A stretch of DNA of 64,000 nucleotides from Rhodobacter sp. (GTDB taxonomy: Bacteria > Pseudomonadota > Alphaproteobacteria > Rhodobacterales > Rhodobacteraceae): NCBI GenBank assembly GCA_020637595.1, contig JACKKE010000006.1, positions 124,001-188,000 on the forward strand, given 5' to 3'. The position numbers and the translations under genes are program-made. Shown here in pieces: positions 25,658 through 34,384 of the stretch. A model generated the notes under the pieces. That model saw only the letters and a list, made by a program, of their open reading frames with translations, was not told the origin of the DNA and did no database searches. Each line of letters begins with the position of its first letter. The stretch's first letter is position 1.

Positions 25658-26695
25658 TCAGGCCACCACCCGCCAATGCACCGGGAAGCCCGGGTTGAAC
25701 ACGGTCACCGGGCCGGCGCCGGTTTCGATCTTGGCGGGGAAGGCGGTCGGCGTGTCGCGGCGTTCCAGCACCAGCGTGCCGGGGTTTCGCGCGAGGCCAT
25801 AGAAATCCGCCCCGAAATGGCCGCAGAAGGCGTCGAGCCGGTCCAGAGCCCCGGCGCGTTCAAACACTTCGGCCAGCACCGGCATGGTGTTGGTGGCGGT
25901 AAAGCAGCCGGCGGCGCAGCAGTCGCATTCCTTCTTGTCGTCGCTGTGCGGGGCGCTGTCGGTGCCCAGGAAGAACCGCGCATCGCCCGAAATCGCAGCC
26001 TCGAGCAGCGCCACGCGGTGGATTTCGCGCTTGGCGACCGGCAGGCAGTAGTAATGCGGCTTCATGCCCCCGACGAGGATCGAGTTGCGGTTGATGATCA
26101 GGTGATGCGTGGTGATCGTTGCGCCCAGGCCCGCATCGGCGGATTTCACATAGTCCACCGCGTCGGCGGTGGTGACGTGCTCCATGATCACGCGCAGTCC
26201 GGGATGGGTGCGGCGGATCGGGTCCAGCACGGTGTCGATGAACACCGCCTCGCGGTCAAAGATATCGACCTCGGGCGTGGTGACCTCGCCGTGGACACAA
26301 AGCGGCACGCCGGCCTCGGCCATCGCCTCGAACACCGGGCGCACGCGGTCGAAATCGCGCACCCCCGAGGCCGAGTTGGTGGTCGCCCCGGCGGGATAGA
26401 GTTTCACCGCGGTGACGATGCCGGCGCGATGCGCGGCGACGACATCGGCGGGGTCGGTGTCCTCGGTCAGGTAGAGGGTCATCAGGGGCGTGAAATCGGC
26501 CCCCGGCAGCGCCGCCGCGATGCGTTCGCGATAGGCGGCGGCCTGCGCCCCGGTGACCACCGGCGGCACCAGGTTCGGCATGATGATCGCGCGGGCGAAA
26601 TCGCGGGCGGTTTCGGGCGCAATGCCGGTCAGCATCGCGCCGTCGCGCAGGTGCAGGTGAAAGTCGTCGGGGCGGGTGAGGACAAGGCGGGTCAT
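25658..26695 (-). CDS. pyrC: Dihydroorotase
   Basis: PyrC-type dihydroorotase, which cyclises carbamoyl-aspartate to dihydroorotate in pyrimidine synthesis. At 345 residues it has the length of the short, homodimeric class. The first zinc-binding motif is DFHLHLRDG (H13, H15). The carboxylated lysine is in AVKLYPAGATTNS, and further metal histidines are in VIMEHVTT and HHLI. The catalytic aspartate block is FLGTDSAPH. It is followed by no related gene; the next minus-strand gene ends 44 bases upstream of its start. Confidence 0.96.
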   Translation of the reverse strand: MTRLVLTRPDDFHLHLRDGAMLTGIAPETARDFARAIIMPNLVPPVVTGAQAAAYRERIAAALPGADFTPLMTLYLTEDTDPADVVAAHRAGIVTAVKLYPAGATTNSASGVRDFDRVRPVFEAMAEAGVPLCVHGEVTTPEVDIFDREAVFIDTVLDPIRRTHPGLRVIMEHVTTADAVDYVKSADAGLGATITTHHLIINRNSILVGGMKPHYYCLPVAKREIHRVALLEAAISGDARFFLGTDSAPHSDDKKECDCCAAGCFTATNTMPVLAEVFERAGALDRLDAFCGHFGADFYGLARNPGTLVLERRDTPTAFPAKIETGAGPVTVFNPGFPVHWRVVA

Positions 26696-26738
26696 GCCGC
26701 CCCCTTAGCGCGCTGCGCGGCGTCTGTGAAGGGGGCGA

Positions 26739-27671
26739 TCAGCTGGCGGCGCTTTCGCCCTCGGCCTTGGCCAGGGCGCGGCGCAGTTGCGGATGGTCGA
26801 CCAGGTCATTGGCGGCGCGCAGGGCCTGCAACAGCCGGACAGGTCGGTTCTGGCTCTGGATGCGACCGATCAGCCGGCCGAGGTAATGCGCGTTGGTGCG
26901 CCGGGCGCGCCACAGCCGGTCGAACCGGTAGGCATCGAGCGTGCCGGAACAGGCCGCGTCGATCAGCGGGCGCAGCACGTTCATCCGGGCCAGGTCGGCC
27001 TGCGGGTCGCGGCCGATGTGGCGCGCGCGCAGTTTGACCACCTGCGGGCCGCGGAACATGGCGGCATGGACCGCGTCGACCTGCTGCACCGGGTCGTAGA
27101 GGACGAACACTTTCTCGCAGCCCTCGGACATGTCGGGGCCATAGCCGAAGCGGCTGGTGAAATCGAGCCGCCGCGCCTTGAGGAACCGGCGGTCCCAGTC
27201 GGCCAGATCGGTGTCCAGCGTCGATTGCGGTGCCAGCGCCAGCACCGTGCAGCCCGGCGCGGCGACCGAGAAGGCGGTGGCGCCATAGCCGCCCATCCCC
27301 GCGCCGTAAAACACGACGCGGTCGAAATCCTCGAAGAAGGCGTCGTCGATCAGCCGGTCGAAGAAGCCATAGACGGCGGGATCCCGAAACCAGGTCTCGT
27401 CATGGGCGACGATCGACAGCGAGGACCAGCCGCGCGGCGCGGCGATCTGATAGCCCAGCGGCATCTGTCCGCCGCCGGCGCCGCGCACGCCCGAGAGCTG
27501 TTCGAAGGTCACCAGCAGAACCGGGCCGAGGTCCGAGAAAAACGCCGAATGCTTGCCGCCGAGCTGTTCGAAATACCCCGTCTCCTCGCCGATCTCATCC
27601 ATGATCGCCAGCCAGTCGGCATCCGACTGGGCCTCGCCGGCGTCGAAGATGTCGATGGTGTCCTGGGTCAT
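26739..27671 (-). CDS. Alpha/beta-hydrolase-like protein lacking the nucleophile
   Basis: A 310-residue cytoplasmic protein I do not recognise by name. It has an acidic N-terminus (residues 1-30), then VLLVTFEQLSG and a GWSSLSIVAHDETWFRD block. The strand-turn-helix YGAGMGGYGATAFS has the shape of an alpha/beta-hydrolase nucleophile elbow (normally GxSxGG), but the serine position is glycine, so esterase activity is unlikely. The remainder includes LALAPQSTLDTD and a helical C-terminus. It could be a binding or regulatory relative of carbohydrate esterases. It is divergent from the methyltransferase gene at 27890. Confidence 0.75.
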   Translation of the reverse strand: MTQDTIDIFDAGEAQSDADWLAIMDEIGEETGYFEQLGGKHSAFFSDLGPVLLVTFEQLSGVRGAGGGQMPLGYQIAAPRGWSSLSIVAHDETWFRDPAVYGFFDRLIDDAFFEDFDRVVFYGAGMGGYGATAFSVAAPGCTVLALAPQSTLDTDLADWDRRFLKARRLDFTSRFGYGPDMSEGCEKVFVLYDPVQQVDAVHAAMFRGPQVVKLRARHIGRDPQADLARMNVLRPLIDAACSGTLDAYRFDRLWRARRTNAHYLGRLIGRIQSQNRPVRLLQALRAANDLVDHPQLRRALAKAEGESAAS

Positions 27672-27889
27672 GGGGCCTCGTGTCGCGCAGCGGATCTTGG
27701 TTGCCGGAGTCTATACCAAGCGGATATGGCGGAAAACGGTGTTGGCCGTGTCAAAGCGGTGATTTTACCGTGTTTGTCGGAAACGACCGGCCTGGATTGT
27801 TGCCCAGGCGCGAACAATGGCCTGCTTTGGGCTTGTTGCGGCGCGGGGCGGGGCCTAGCCTGCCGGAGAAGAAGAACAGGGGCGGGGCG

Positions 27890-28591
27890 ATGAAATTCGA
27901 GGAGGTTCCGGGATGGTTCATGCCCATCGACCAGGCCGCGTTCGACTGGATTCTGGCGCATCAGGCCGAAACCGAGCCCGCCGGGGCGCTGGTCGAGTTG
28001 GGGGTGTATTTCGGCAAGAGTGCCATCGCCATCGACAGCCACCGCCGCGCCGATGAAGTGCTGACGGTCTGCGACCTGTTCGAGGACATTGCGACCTCGG
28101 ATGCCGCCGCCCCCGGCGAGGCGCGGTTCTTTGCCGCCCAGGGGCAAAGCCAGGCGGAATTCGAGCGTCATTTCCTGGCGTTTCGCCGCGATTTGCCGCG
28201 CATCGTGCGCGCCCCCAGCACGCAGATCACCCGCCATGTCGCCCCTGCAACCGCCCGGTTCGTGCATCTCGACGCGGGCCACACGCAGGACCTGGTGCGC
28301 GCCGATCTGGCCTCGGCCCGCGCCATGCTGCGCCCGGGCGGCGTGGTCGCGCTCGAGGCCTATCGCAAACCCTCGGACCTGGGCATCGCCGCGGCCCTGT
28401 GGGAGGCGATTTTGAACGACGGGCTGCGGCCGATCGCCAACACCGATTTCAAGCTTTATGCGACCTGGGGTGACCCCGCGCCGATGCAGGGCGCGATCCG
28501 TCGCCGTGCGGCTGCGGCCGGATGGTGCCATGTCGCCGGAACCTCGCAGGTGGGTGGCACGCCGGTGCTTTATCTCAGCCGCAAGGGGTGA
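27890..28591 (+). CDS. Class I SAM-dependent methyltransferase-like protein
   Basis: A 233-residue protein with a Rossmann-type SAM fold. The GALVELGVYFGKSAIAI block is motif I (E-x-G-x-x-x-G-x-S, like the caffeoyl-CoA/Methyltransf_24 group), followed by VCDLFEDI and the later ARFVHLDAGHT and GGVVALEAYRKPS blocks. The acceptor is unknown. The start at 27890 has AGGGG upstream; the longer open frame from 27680 is non-coding in composition. The Sel1 gene follows 42 bases later on the same strand. Confidence 0.8.
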   Translation: MKFEEVPGWFMPIDQAAFDWILAHQAETEPAGALVELGVYFGKSAIAIDSHRRADEVLTVCDLFEDIATSDAAAPGEARFFAAQGQSQAEFERHFLAFRRDLPRIVRAPSTQITRHVAPATARFVHLDAGHTQDLVRADLASARAMLRPGGVVALEAYRKPSDLGIAAALWEAILNDGLRPIANTDFKLYATWGDPAPMQGAIRRRAAAAGWCHVAGTSQVGGTPVLYLSRKG

Positions 28592-28633
28592 GGATCTGCT
28601 AGTCTGATCCGAGGGCAGGCGGGGAGGCGCGCG

Positions 28634-29521
28634 ATGCGGGGTCTGGTTCTGGCGGCGGTTCTGGTGGTCCTTGCGGGGCCGGTTGCGGCGCAGACCGGCG
28701 GCACGCCCCCGGTGATGTCGCCCGAGATGATGCAGGCGCGCGACGACTTCGCGGCCGGTCGCCATGCGCAGGCGCTGATCGTGCTGCGCCCGGCGGCCGA
28801 GGCGGGTGATTCCTTTGCGCAGCTGGTCCTTGGCATCGCCTATGAGGACGGGTTGGGTGTCACCGCCGATCCCACGCGCGCCGCCGGCTGGTATCGGCGC
28901 GCGGCGGGGCAGGGGCTGGCAGCGGCGATGTTCAACCTGGGCAACATATTGCGCGACGGCCGCCCCGGGCTGCCGGCGGCGCCCGCCGAGGCCCGGCGCT
29001 GGTTTGCCGGGGCTGCCGCACGGGGGTATCGCCCGGCGCATGCGGATTACGGACGAATGCTGGAACATGGTGCGGGCGGTGCGGTCGATCTGCCCGGCGC
29101 GGTGGCGCAATACGAGGCCGGGCGCGTGGCAGGTGATCCCTGGGCAGCGGAATATCTGGCGCAACTCTATCTGCGCGGCTCCGGTGTGGCCGAGGATCTG
29201 CCCCGGGCGCGCGCCCTTTTCGACGAGGCGGGCCGCGGTGGCATCGCACAGTCGCAAAACAACCTGGCGGTGCTGATCGAGCGCGGCCTCGGCGGCCCCG
29301 CCGACCCCGAGGCGGCGCGCGCCCTTTATGCGCGGGCGCTGGAGGCGGGCTATGCCCGCGCCGGGTTCAACCTGGCCTGGATGTTGTTCGCGGCGGCGAC
29401 CGAGACCCCCGGCAGGGCCGAGGCCGCCGCGGTCTGCGCCCGCGCGCTGGACCTTGCCACGCCCGACGAGCACGCGGAATGGGGCGCCGATTGCGCGGGC
29501 ATGGCGCAGGCGGCGCGTTGA
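28634..29521 (+). CDS. Exported Sel1-repeat protein
   Basis: A 295-residue protein with a cleavable signal peptide (MRGLVLAAVLVVLAGPVAAQ) and about five Sel1-type TPR-like repeats in the periplasmic part. Repeat signatures include AQLVLGIAYEDGLGVTADP, AAMFNLGNILRDG, AAEYLAQLYLRGSGVAEDL and SQNNLAVLIERGLGGPADP. Such proteins usually act as scaffolds for protein contacts. It may be co-transcribed with the methyltransferase gene. It is convergent with hpt, 6 bases away. Confidence 0.9.
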   Translation: MRGLVLAAVLVVLAGPVAAQTGGTPPVMSPEMMQARDDFAAGRHAQALIVLRPAAEAGDSFAQLVLGIAYEDGLGVTADPTRAAGWYRRAAGQGLAAAMFNLGNILRDGRPGLPAAPAEARRWFAGAAARGYRPAHADYGRMLEHGAGGAVDLPGAVAQYEAGRVAGDPWAAEYLAQLYLRGSGVAEDLPRARALFDEAGRGGIAQSQNNLAVLIERGLGGPADPEAARALYARALEAGYARAGFNLAWMLFAAATETPGRAEAAAVCARALDLATPDEHAEWGADCAGMAQAAR

Positions 29522-29527
29522 GGGCGA

Positions 29528-30064
29528 TCAGGTAAAGCGGACCTTGCCAATATAGGGCAGGTTGCGGTTGCGCTGCGCATAGTCGATGCCATAGCCGACG
29601 ACGAATTCGTCGGGGATCTCGAACCCGGTCCAGGTGGCCTTGATGTCGACCTCGCGCCGGCTGGGTTTGTCCAGCAGCGCGCAGACTTCCAGCCGCCGCG
29701 GCTCGCGGCTGAGCAGCAGGTTTTTGACGTGGTGCAGGGTAAAGCCGGTGTCCACGATATCCTCGACCACCAGCACGTCGCGCCCGCCGATCTCGCCACG
29801 CAGATCCTTGAGGATGCGCACCTCGCGCGAGGACTGCATCGAGTCGCCATAGGAACTGGCCTCCATGAAATCCACCTCGACCGGCAGGTCGATCTCGCGC
29901 ACCAGATCGGCGATGAACACGAACGAGCCGCGCAACAGGCCCACCACGACCAGCTTGTCGGTGCCCTGGAAGGACTGGGTGATTTCCTCGGCCAGTTGCT
30001 CGACCCGGGCGGCGATCCGCTTGGCCGAGATCATCTGGTCGATCACATAGGCGGGCTGGGTCAT
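29528..30064 (-). CDS. hpt: Hypoxanthine phosphoribosyltransferase
   Basis: Purine salvage enzyme converting hypoxanthine (and usually guanine) with PRPP to IMP/GMP. At 178 residues it has the normal length. The PRPP-binding motif is LVVEDIVDTGFTLHHV; other family blocks are VGLLRGSFVFIADLVREI and the C-terminal DEFVVGYGIDYAQRNRNLPY. The ATG at 30064 has GGAG at some distance upstream; an in-frame TTG at 30091 is less likely. It is divergent from the RatA-like gene. Confidence 0.95.
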   Translation of the reverse strand: MTQPAYVIDQMISAKRIAARVEQLAEEITQSFQGTDKLVVVGLLRGSFVFIADLVREIDLPVEVDFMEASSYGDSMQSSREVRILKDLRGEIGGRDVLVVEDIVDTGFTLHHVKNLLLSREPRRLEVCALLDKPSRREVDIKATWTGFEIPDEFVVGYGIDYAQRNRNLPYIGKVRFT

Positions 30065-30139
30065 GGCGTCGCGGACTCCCGGGGTTGTCAAGGCGCGCTC
30101 ACTCTAGGAAAAGACTGGCGCACATGCCAGAGGTGCCGG

Positions 30140-30595
30140 ATGCCCCGCCACAGCGAAAACCGCCTGCTGCCCTATTCGCCCGACCAGATCTATGCGCTGG
30201 TCGCGGATGTGGCGCGCTATCCCGAGTTCCTGCCCTGGACCGCCGCCGCCCGCATCCGCTCTCGCCGGCCACTGCCGGAACGCGGTGCGGGGGCCGAAGT
30301 GATGGAGGCCGATCTGGTGATCAGCTTCAAGGTCTTCCGCGAGAAATTCGGCTCGCGCGTGGTCTTGCTGCCGGCCGAGCGGCGGATCGAGACGGATTAT
30401 CTGGACGGGCCGTTCAAATACCTGCACTCGTTCTGGCAGATCGAGGCCGAGGGCGAGGGCGCGCGGGTCCGCTTCGAGGTCGATTTCGAGTTCCGCAACG
30501 CGATCCTGCAAAAAGCGATCGGGCTGTTCTTTGACGAGGCGATGCGCCGGGTGGTCGGCGCGTTCGAGGCGCGCGCGCGGGCACTTTACGGGTGA
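30140..30595 (+). CDS. RatA/COQ10-type START-domain protein
   Basis: A 151-residue protein of the polyketide-cyclase/START superfamily, in the group that includes COQ10 (ubiquinone-binding) and RatA. The diagnostic N-terminal phrase is YSPDQIYALVADVARYPEFLPW, and the C-terminal helix carries LFFDEAMRRVVGAFEARA. Alphaproteobacterial members are commonly thought to bind ubiquinone; the toxin label RatA comes from E. coli and should not be assumed. The start at 30140 has AGAGGTG upstream. Confidence 0.88.
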   Translation: MPRHSENRLLPYSPDQIYALVADVARYPEFLPWTAAARIRSRRPLPERGAGAEVMEADLVISFKVFREKFGSRVVLLPAERRIETDYLDGPFKYLHSFWQIEAEGEGARVRFEVDFEFRNAILQKAIGLFFDEAMRRVVGAFEARARALYG

Positions 30596-30723
30596 CCGGC
30601 CCTCCAACCGGGGGTGGAGGACCGGGGGTCTCCACCTGCCGGTGCATGGTCCCGCGCCCGCCGAGCCTGCACAATGGCGCGATCCCTGCCGGGTCCAGAT
30701 CCGGCCGCCGATGGAGAGCCCGG

Positions 30724-30984
30724 TTGACCCGTCTCGTGCCTGCCCTTGCCCTTGTCGTGACCCTGGCCTTGCCCCAGGCCGCCGCGGCGTCGTTCTTTGG
30801 CCCGCCGGTGCCGGACGAGGTTCGTGCCACCATCGTGGCGATGCTCGAAGAGCGGGGGTATCAGGTGTTCACCGTCGAAACCGAGCGCGGTGGCTATGAG
30901 GTCGTGGCGGCCCGCGACGGCCGGCTGTGGGAGTTGCGCCTGAACGCCGGGTTCGAGATCACCCGCGCCGAACTCGAGGACTGA
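30724..30984 (+). CDS. Small exported PepSY-like protein, TTG start
   Basis: An 86-residue protein with a signal peptide (LTRLVPALALVVTLALPQAAAAS) and a single PepSY-type domain: VRATIVAMLEERGYQVFTVETE followed by GGYEVVAARDGRLWELRLNA. A TTG at 30724 is chosen as the start because GGAGAG lies 5 bases before it and the signal peptide starts there; the same frame is open upstream but looks non-coding. The cytochrome b gene begins 4 bases after its stop, so both form one operon. A role in sensing or binding haem or periplasmic ligands is conjecture. Confidence 0.75.
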   Translation: MTRLVPALALVVTLALPQAAAASFFGPPVPDEVRATIVAMLEERGYQVFTVETERGGYEVVAARDGRLWELRLNAGFEITRAELED

Positions 30985-30988
30985 GCCG

Positions 30989-31528
30989 ATGCCCACCGCG
31001 GTCAAGGTCTGGGATCCCGTCGTCCGCCTGTTCCACTGGGCTCTGGTCGTGGCCTTCACGCTGAACGCGGTGGTGTTTGACGAAACCATGCGGCTGCATG
31101 TCGCTGTCGGCTATGCGATTCTCGGCCTCGTCGCGTTGCGCGTGGTCTGGGGGATGATCGGCACGCGCCACGCGCGGTTTTCCGATTTCCCCCCCGATGC
31201 CGGGGCGGCCATCGCCCAGGCGCGCGAACTGGCCGTAGGGCGGCGCGTCCGGCATCTGGGGCATTCGCCACTGGGGGCCTTGATGATCTACAACCTGTTG
31301 GGGACAATGGTTCTGCTGGGCGTGACGGGCTATATCCTGACGCTGCCCGAATCGACACTTGGCCATGATCCCGAATGGGCCGAGGATCTGCACAAGGGGC
31401 TGTTCGCCTGGAGTGTGACGAGTATCGCGGTGCATGTCGCCGCGGTGGTGTTCGAAACCCTGCGCACACGGGTCACCCTGATCCGCGCGATGATCACCGG
31501 AACCAAGATCTTTCCCGATGACCGCTGA
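30989..31528 (+). CDS. Cytochrome b561-type membrane protein
   Basis: A 179-residue protein of the di-heme cytochrome b / Ni-Fe-hydrogenase b-subunit family (COG3658-like). It starts MPTAVKVWDPVVRLFHWALV, where the histidine of RLFHW is a conserved heme ligand, and has further candidate ligands in LHVAVGYAI and in the last helix, SVTSIAVHVAAVVFET. Four membrane segments are visible. It would pass electrons between quinol and a periplasmic partner. It starts 4 bases after the PepSY gene and overlaps the LuxR-type gene by 11 bases. Confidence 0.9.
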   Translation: MPTAVKVWDPVVRLFHWALVVAFTLNAVVFDETMRLHVAVGYAILGLVALRVVWGMIGTRHARFSDFPPDAGAAIAQARELAVGRRVRHLGHSPLGALMIYNLLGTMVLLGVTGYILTLPESTLGHDPEWAEDLHKGLFAWSVTSIAVHVAAVVFETLRTRVTLIRAMITGTKIFPDDR

Positions 31529-32066
31529 CAAGACCCGGACCGCCCGCACGCTGCCGCCCCGCCTGGTTCAGGCCAGCGGTCTGCTGATCGCCCTGCAGGC
31601 CGCCTGCGCCACCTTCTTTGCCTGGGATGTGACCTCGGACATCGTGGTCTATATCGGCGGCGACATACCGGTGCCGGTGTCGGTGTCCCTGATGGCCGAA
31701 CTCACCGCCAGCGCGGCGCTGGTGGTTGCGATTCTGATCGAGGTGCGGGTGCTGATCTGGTTCATCCGTCGGCAGGCCTTGATGGAGCACGACCTCGAAC
31801 TGGCGGGTGCCGCCGTCGAGGAGGTGGTGATCAACCAGTTCGAGCACTGGCGGCTGACCGGCGCGGAACAGGACGTGGCGCTGTTCGTGGTCAAAGGCCT
31901 GTCGATTGCCGAGATCGCCGTGCTCAGGGGGTCGAGCGAGGCGACGGTGAAATCGCACCTCAACGCGATCTATCGCAAATCGGGCAGCGCCGGGCGGTCG
32001 GACATGCTGGCTACGATCCTCGACGTGCTGATGGGGCACCCCGGCGGGGATGCCCCGTCGTCATAG
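31518..32066 (+). CDS. Membrane-anchored LuxR-type transcription regulator
   Basis: A 182-residue protein with two N-terminal membrane helices (about residues 17-40 and 55-83) and a C-terminal LuxR/GerE helix-turn-helix: LTGAEQDVALFVVKGLSIAE, then SEATVKSHLNAIYRKSGS. It has no receiver or autoinducer domain, so any signal would enter through the membrane part. Translation overlaps the cytochrome b gene by 11 bases, and the PepSY gene is in the same operon. It ends exactly one base before the convergent Amt gene ends. The target genes are unknown. Confidence 0.87.
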   Translation: MTADKTRTARTLPPRLVQASGLLIALQAACATFFAWDVTSDIVVYIGGDIPVPVSVSLMAELTASAALVVAILIEVRVLIWFIRRQALMEHDLELAGAAVEEVVINQFEHWRLTGAEQDVALFVVKGLSIAEIAVLRGSSEATVKSHLNAIYRKSGSAGRSDMLATILDVLMGHPGGDAPSS

Positions 32067-33245
32067 TCACGAGTTCAGCTCGTAGGCGCGCTCGCCGTGC
32101 ACCGACAGGTCGAGGCCGTTGGTCTCGGTCTCGGCATCGACGCGCAGCGGGGTCACCAGTGCGACCAGCTTGACCAGCACGACACTGATCCCGATGGTCC
32201 AGACGCCGACCACCGCCAGCGCCCCCAGTTGCGCTGCCCAGGCCCCGTGGCCCAGCACCGCGACCATGATCGTGCCGAAGATGCCGCCGACCCCGTGCAC
32301 CGCAAGGACGTCCAGCGTGTCGTCGATCTTCAGCCGGTGGCGCACCAGATTGACCGCCTCCTGACACAGCACCCCCGCGACCGCGCCAATCAGCAGCGCC
32401 GCCACCGGCCCGACATACCCGGATGCCGGCGTGATCGAGGCCAGCCCCGCGATGGTTCCCGTGACCAGACCGACCATCGAGGCGCGTCCGAACTTGATGC
32501 GCTCCCAGGCGATCCAGCTGAGCGAGGCCGCCGCCGCCGACAGATGCGTGACCGTCATCGCCATCGCCGCCTGTCCGTTTGCCGCCAGCGCCGAGCCGCC
32601 GTTGAAGCCGAACCAGCCGACCCACAGCATCGCCGCGCCCATCATCACCAGACCGGGCTGGTGCGGCGGGGTGGTGCGGTTGCGGCGCGGGCCCAGGAAC
32701 CAGGCGATGACCAGCGCCGCCAGACCCGCTGTTTCATGCACGACAATGCCGCCGGCAAAGTCGCGCGTGCCGACCGCACCAAAGATCCCGCCATCGGCCA
32801 TCACGCCGCCGCCCCAGATCCAGTGCACCACCGGCGCGTAGACCAGCAGCATCCACAGCCCCGAGAACAGCAGCACGAATCCGAAGCCCACGCGCTCGAC
32901 ATAAGCGCCGACGATCAGCGCCGGGGTGATGATCGCAAAGGTCATCTGAAAGGCGAAGAACAGGACTTCCGGGATCGTGCCGGCGATGCTGTCCACCGTC
33001 ACCCCGTCGAGAAACGCCTTCGACAACCCGCCCCACCAACCGCCGGGCGTGCCAAAGGCGATGGAATAGCCGGCCGCCAGCCACAGGATCGACATCAGGC
33101 AGGCAATGGAAAAGACGTGCATGAAGACGCTCAGCACGTTCCGCGCCCGCACCAACCCGCCATAGAACAGCGCCAGCGCCGGCAGGGTCATAAACAGCAC
33201 GAGGGCGGTTGCGGTAAAGACAAAGGCGGTATCGGCTGCGTTCAT
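32067..33245 (-). CDS. amt: Ammonium transporter (Amt/MEP/Rh family)
   Basis: A 392-residue inner-membrane ammonium channel with about 11 helices. Conserved pore residues are in DFAGGIVVHETAGLAALV (the first pore histidine) and HGVGGIFG (the second). FYGGLVRARNVLSVFMHV in the first helices is typical of the family. The ATG at 33245 is preceded by GGAGGAG; the frame upstream to 33374 is not Amt-like. No glnK gene is beside it, unlike the common glnK-amtB pair. It lies 2.5 kb from the ntrBC operon that would control it. Confidence 0.93.
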   Translation of the reverse strand: MNAADTAFVFTATALVLFMTLPALALFYGGLVRARNVLSVFMHVFSIACLMSILWLAAGYSIAFGTPGGWWGGLSKAFLDGVTVDSIAGTIPEVLFFAFQMTFAIITPALIVGAYVERVGFGFVLLFSGLWMLLVYAPVVHWIWGGGVMADGGIFGAVGTRDFAGGIVVHETAGLAALVIAWFLGPRRNRTTPPHQPGLVMMGAAMLWVGWFGFNGGSALAANGQAAMAMTVTHLSAAAASLSWIAWERIKFGRASMVGLVTGTIAGLASITPASGYVGPVAALLIGAVAGVLCQEAVNLVRHRLKIDDTLDVLAVHGVGGIFGTIMVAVLGHGAWAAQLGALAVVGVWTIGISVVLVKLVALVTPLRVDAETETNGLDLSVHGERAYELNS

Positions 33246-33395
33246 TGGCTCCTCCAGACAGATTTCGCCCGTCAAATCGGCAAAAGACTGATCGGAAAAG
33301 CGGCAGTCGTGGGAATCGGCGCGGAAAACGGGGGCAATTCCCGTCATGCGACTCATTTCGGCGCATACTGGCAATAAATGCGTAATGATTGGGCG

Positions 33396-33887
33396 TTATG
33401 CGAAGCGTCCGGCGGCGGTCAGGAGCAGACTCAGGGCGTGCTGGACCGAAGCCGCGCGCACATTCTGCCGCCCGATCGCCCCGAACTCGATGGTTTCGCT
33501 CAGCGTCTTGCCCGTTTTCGAGGCAATCGCGAAGCAGACGCGCCCTTCGGGTTTGAACTCGGACCCGCCGGGACCGGCGATGCCGGTGATCGACACCGCC
33601 AGCTGCGCCTGCGAATGGGTCAGCGCACCCTCGGCCATCTCGCGGGCGACCTCCTCGCTGACCGCGCCGACCGCGTCGAGGGTCGCGGCGCGCACGCCCA
33701 GCATCTCGCGCTTGGCGGCGTTGGAATAGGTGACGAAGCCACGCTCGACCACGTCGGACGAGCCGGGAATATCGGTCAGCGCGCCCGCCACCAGCCCGCC
33801 GGTGCAGCTTTCGGCGGTGGCGATCCTCAACCCGGCGGCGCGCGCCGCGGCCAGAACCTGCGCGGCGAGGGCCTCGGTCGCGCTCAC
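33396..33887 (-). CDS. pncC: Nicotinamide-nucleotide amidohydrolase (CinA C-terminal domain protein)
   Basis: A 163-residue stand-alone CinA C-terminal domain, the NMN deamidase fold that recycles nicotinamide mononucleotide. Family blocks are TAESCTGGLVAGALTDIPGS, ERGFVTYSNAAKREMLGV and VSITGIAGPGGSEFKPEG. The start is GTG at 33887, overlapping the pgpA stop (GTGA). It is the last gene of the ispDF-pgpA-pncC operon. The N-terminal molybdopterin-binding-like domain of full CinA is absent. Confidence 0.92.
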   Translation of the reverse strand: MSATEALAAQVLAAARAAGLRIATAESCTGGLVAGALTDIPGSSDVVERGFVTYSNAAKREMLGVRAATLDAVGAVSEEVAREMAEGALTHSQAQLAVSITGIAGPGGSEFKPEGRVCFAIASKTGKTLSETIEFGAIGRQNVRAASVQHALSLLLTAAGRFA

Positions 33888-34384
33888 ATCAGCACCCCGT
33901 GGGCAAAGCCGGCGGCCAGGATCACCGCGATGCCGGCAAAGACGCCGGCCCAGAGATCGTCCAGCATCACGCCGGCGGGATCGCCGCGGCGGTCGGCCCG
34001 GCCGACCAGCCAGGGCTTCCAGATGTCGAAGAGGCGAAAGAAGATAAACGCCGCGACCCAGCCCGGGTAGGCCGCGACCGCCCAGTCCGTCAGCCCCATT
34101 CGCCAGAAGGCAAAGGCCGGGAACAGCAGCGTCAGCCACTGGCCGGCGACCTCGTCGATGACGATTTCCGAGGGGTCGGCGCCGGGGCGGTCGCGCAATT
34201 CCTGCGCACAGGCCCAGAACCCCGCGCCGGTGACCAGCACCGTGGCGGCGACCAGCACCCAGAAGCCGAGGTAATAGTCGATGGCGAGGCCTGCGACAAT
34301 CGCCCCGGCCGAGCCCCATGTGCCCGGCGCGGGCCGCAGCAAGCCAAGGCCAAAACCAATGGAAATCAATCGACTGAAGGTCAT
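33884..34384 (-). CDS. pgpA: Phosphatidylglycerophosphatase A
   Basis: A 166-residue membrane phosphatase that removes the phosphate from phosphatidylglycerophosphate in phosphatidylglycerol synthesis. Hallmarks are the early GLLRPAPGTWGSAGAI, the central EIVIDEVAGQWLTLL, FFRLFDIWKPW and the terminal VMLDDLWAGVFAG. The ATG at 34384 overlaps the ispDF stop by 4 bases (ATGA), and its stop overlaps the pncC start by 4 bases. The same gene order is common in Rhodobacterales. Confidence 0.94.
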   Translation of the reverse strand: MTFSRLISIGFGLGLLRPAPGTWGSAGAIVAGLAIDYYLGFWVLVAATVLVTGAGFWACAQELRDRPGADPSEIVIDEVAGQWLTLLFPAFAFWRMGLTDWAVAAYPGWVAAFIFFRLFDIWKPWLVGRADRRGDPAGVMLDDLWAGVFAGIAVILAAGFAHGVLM

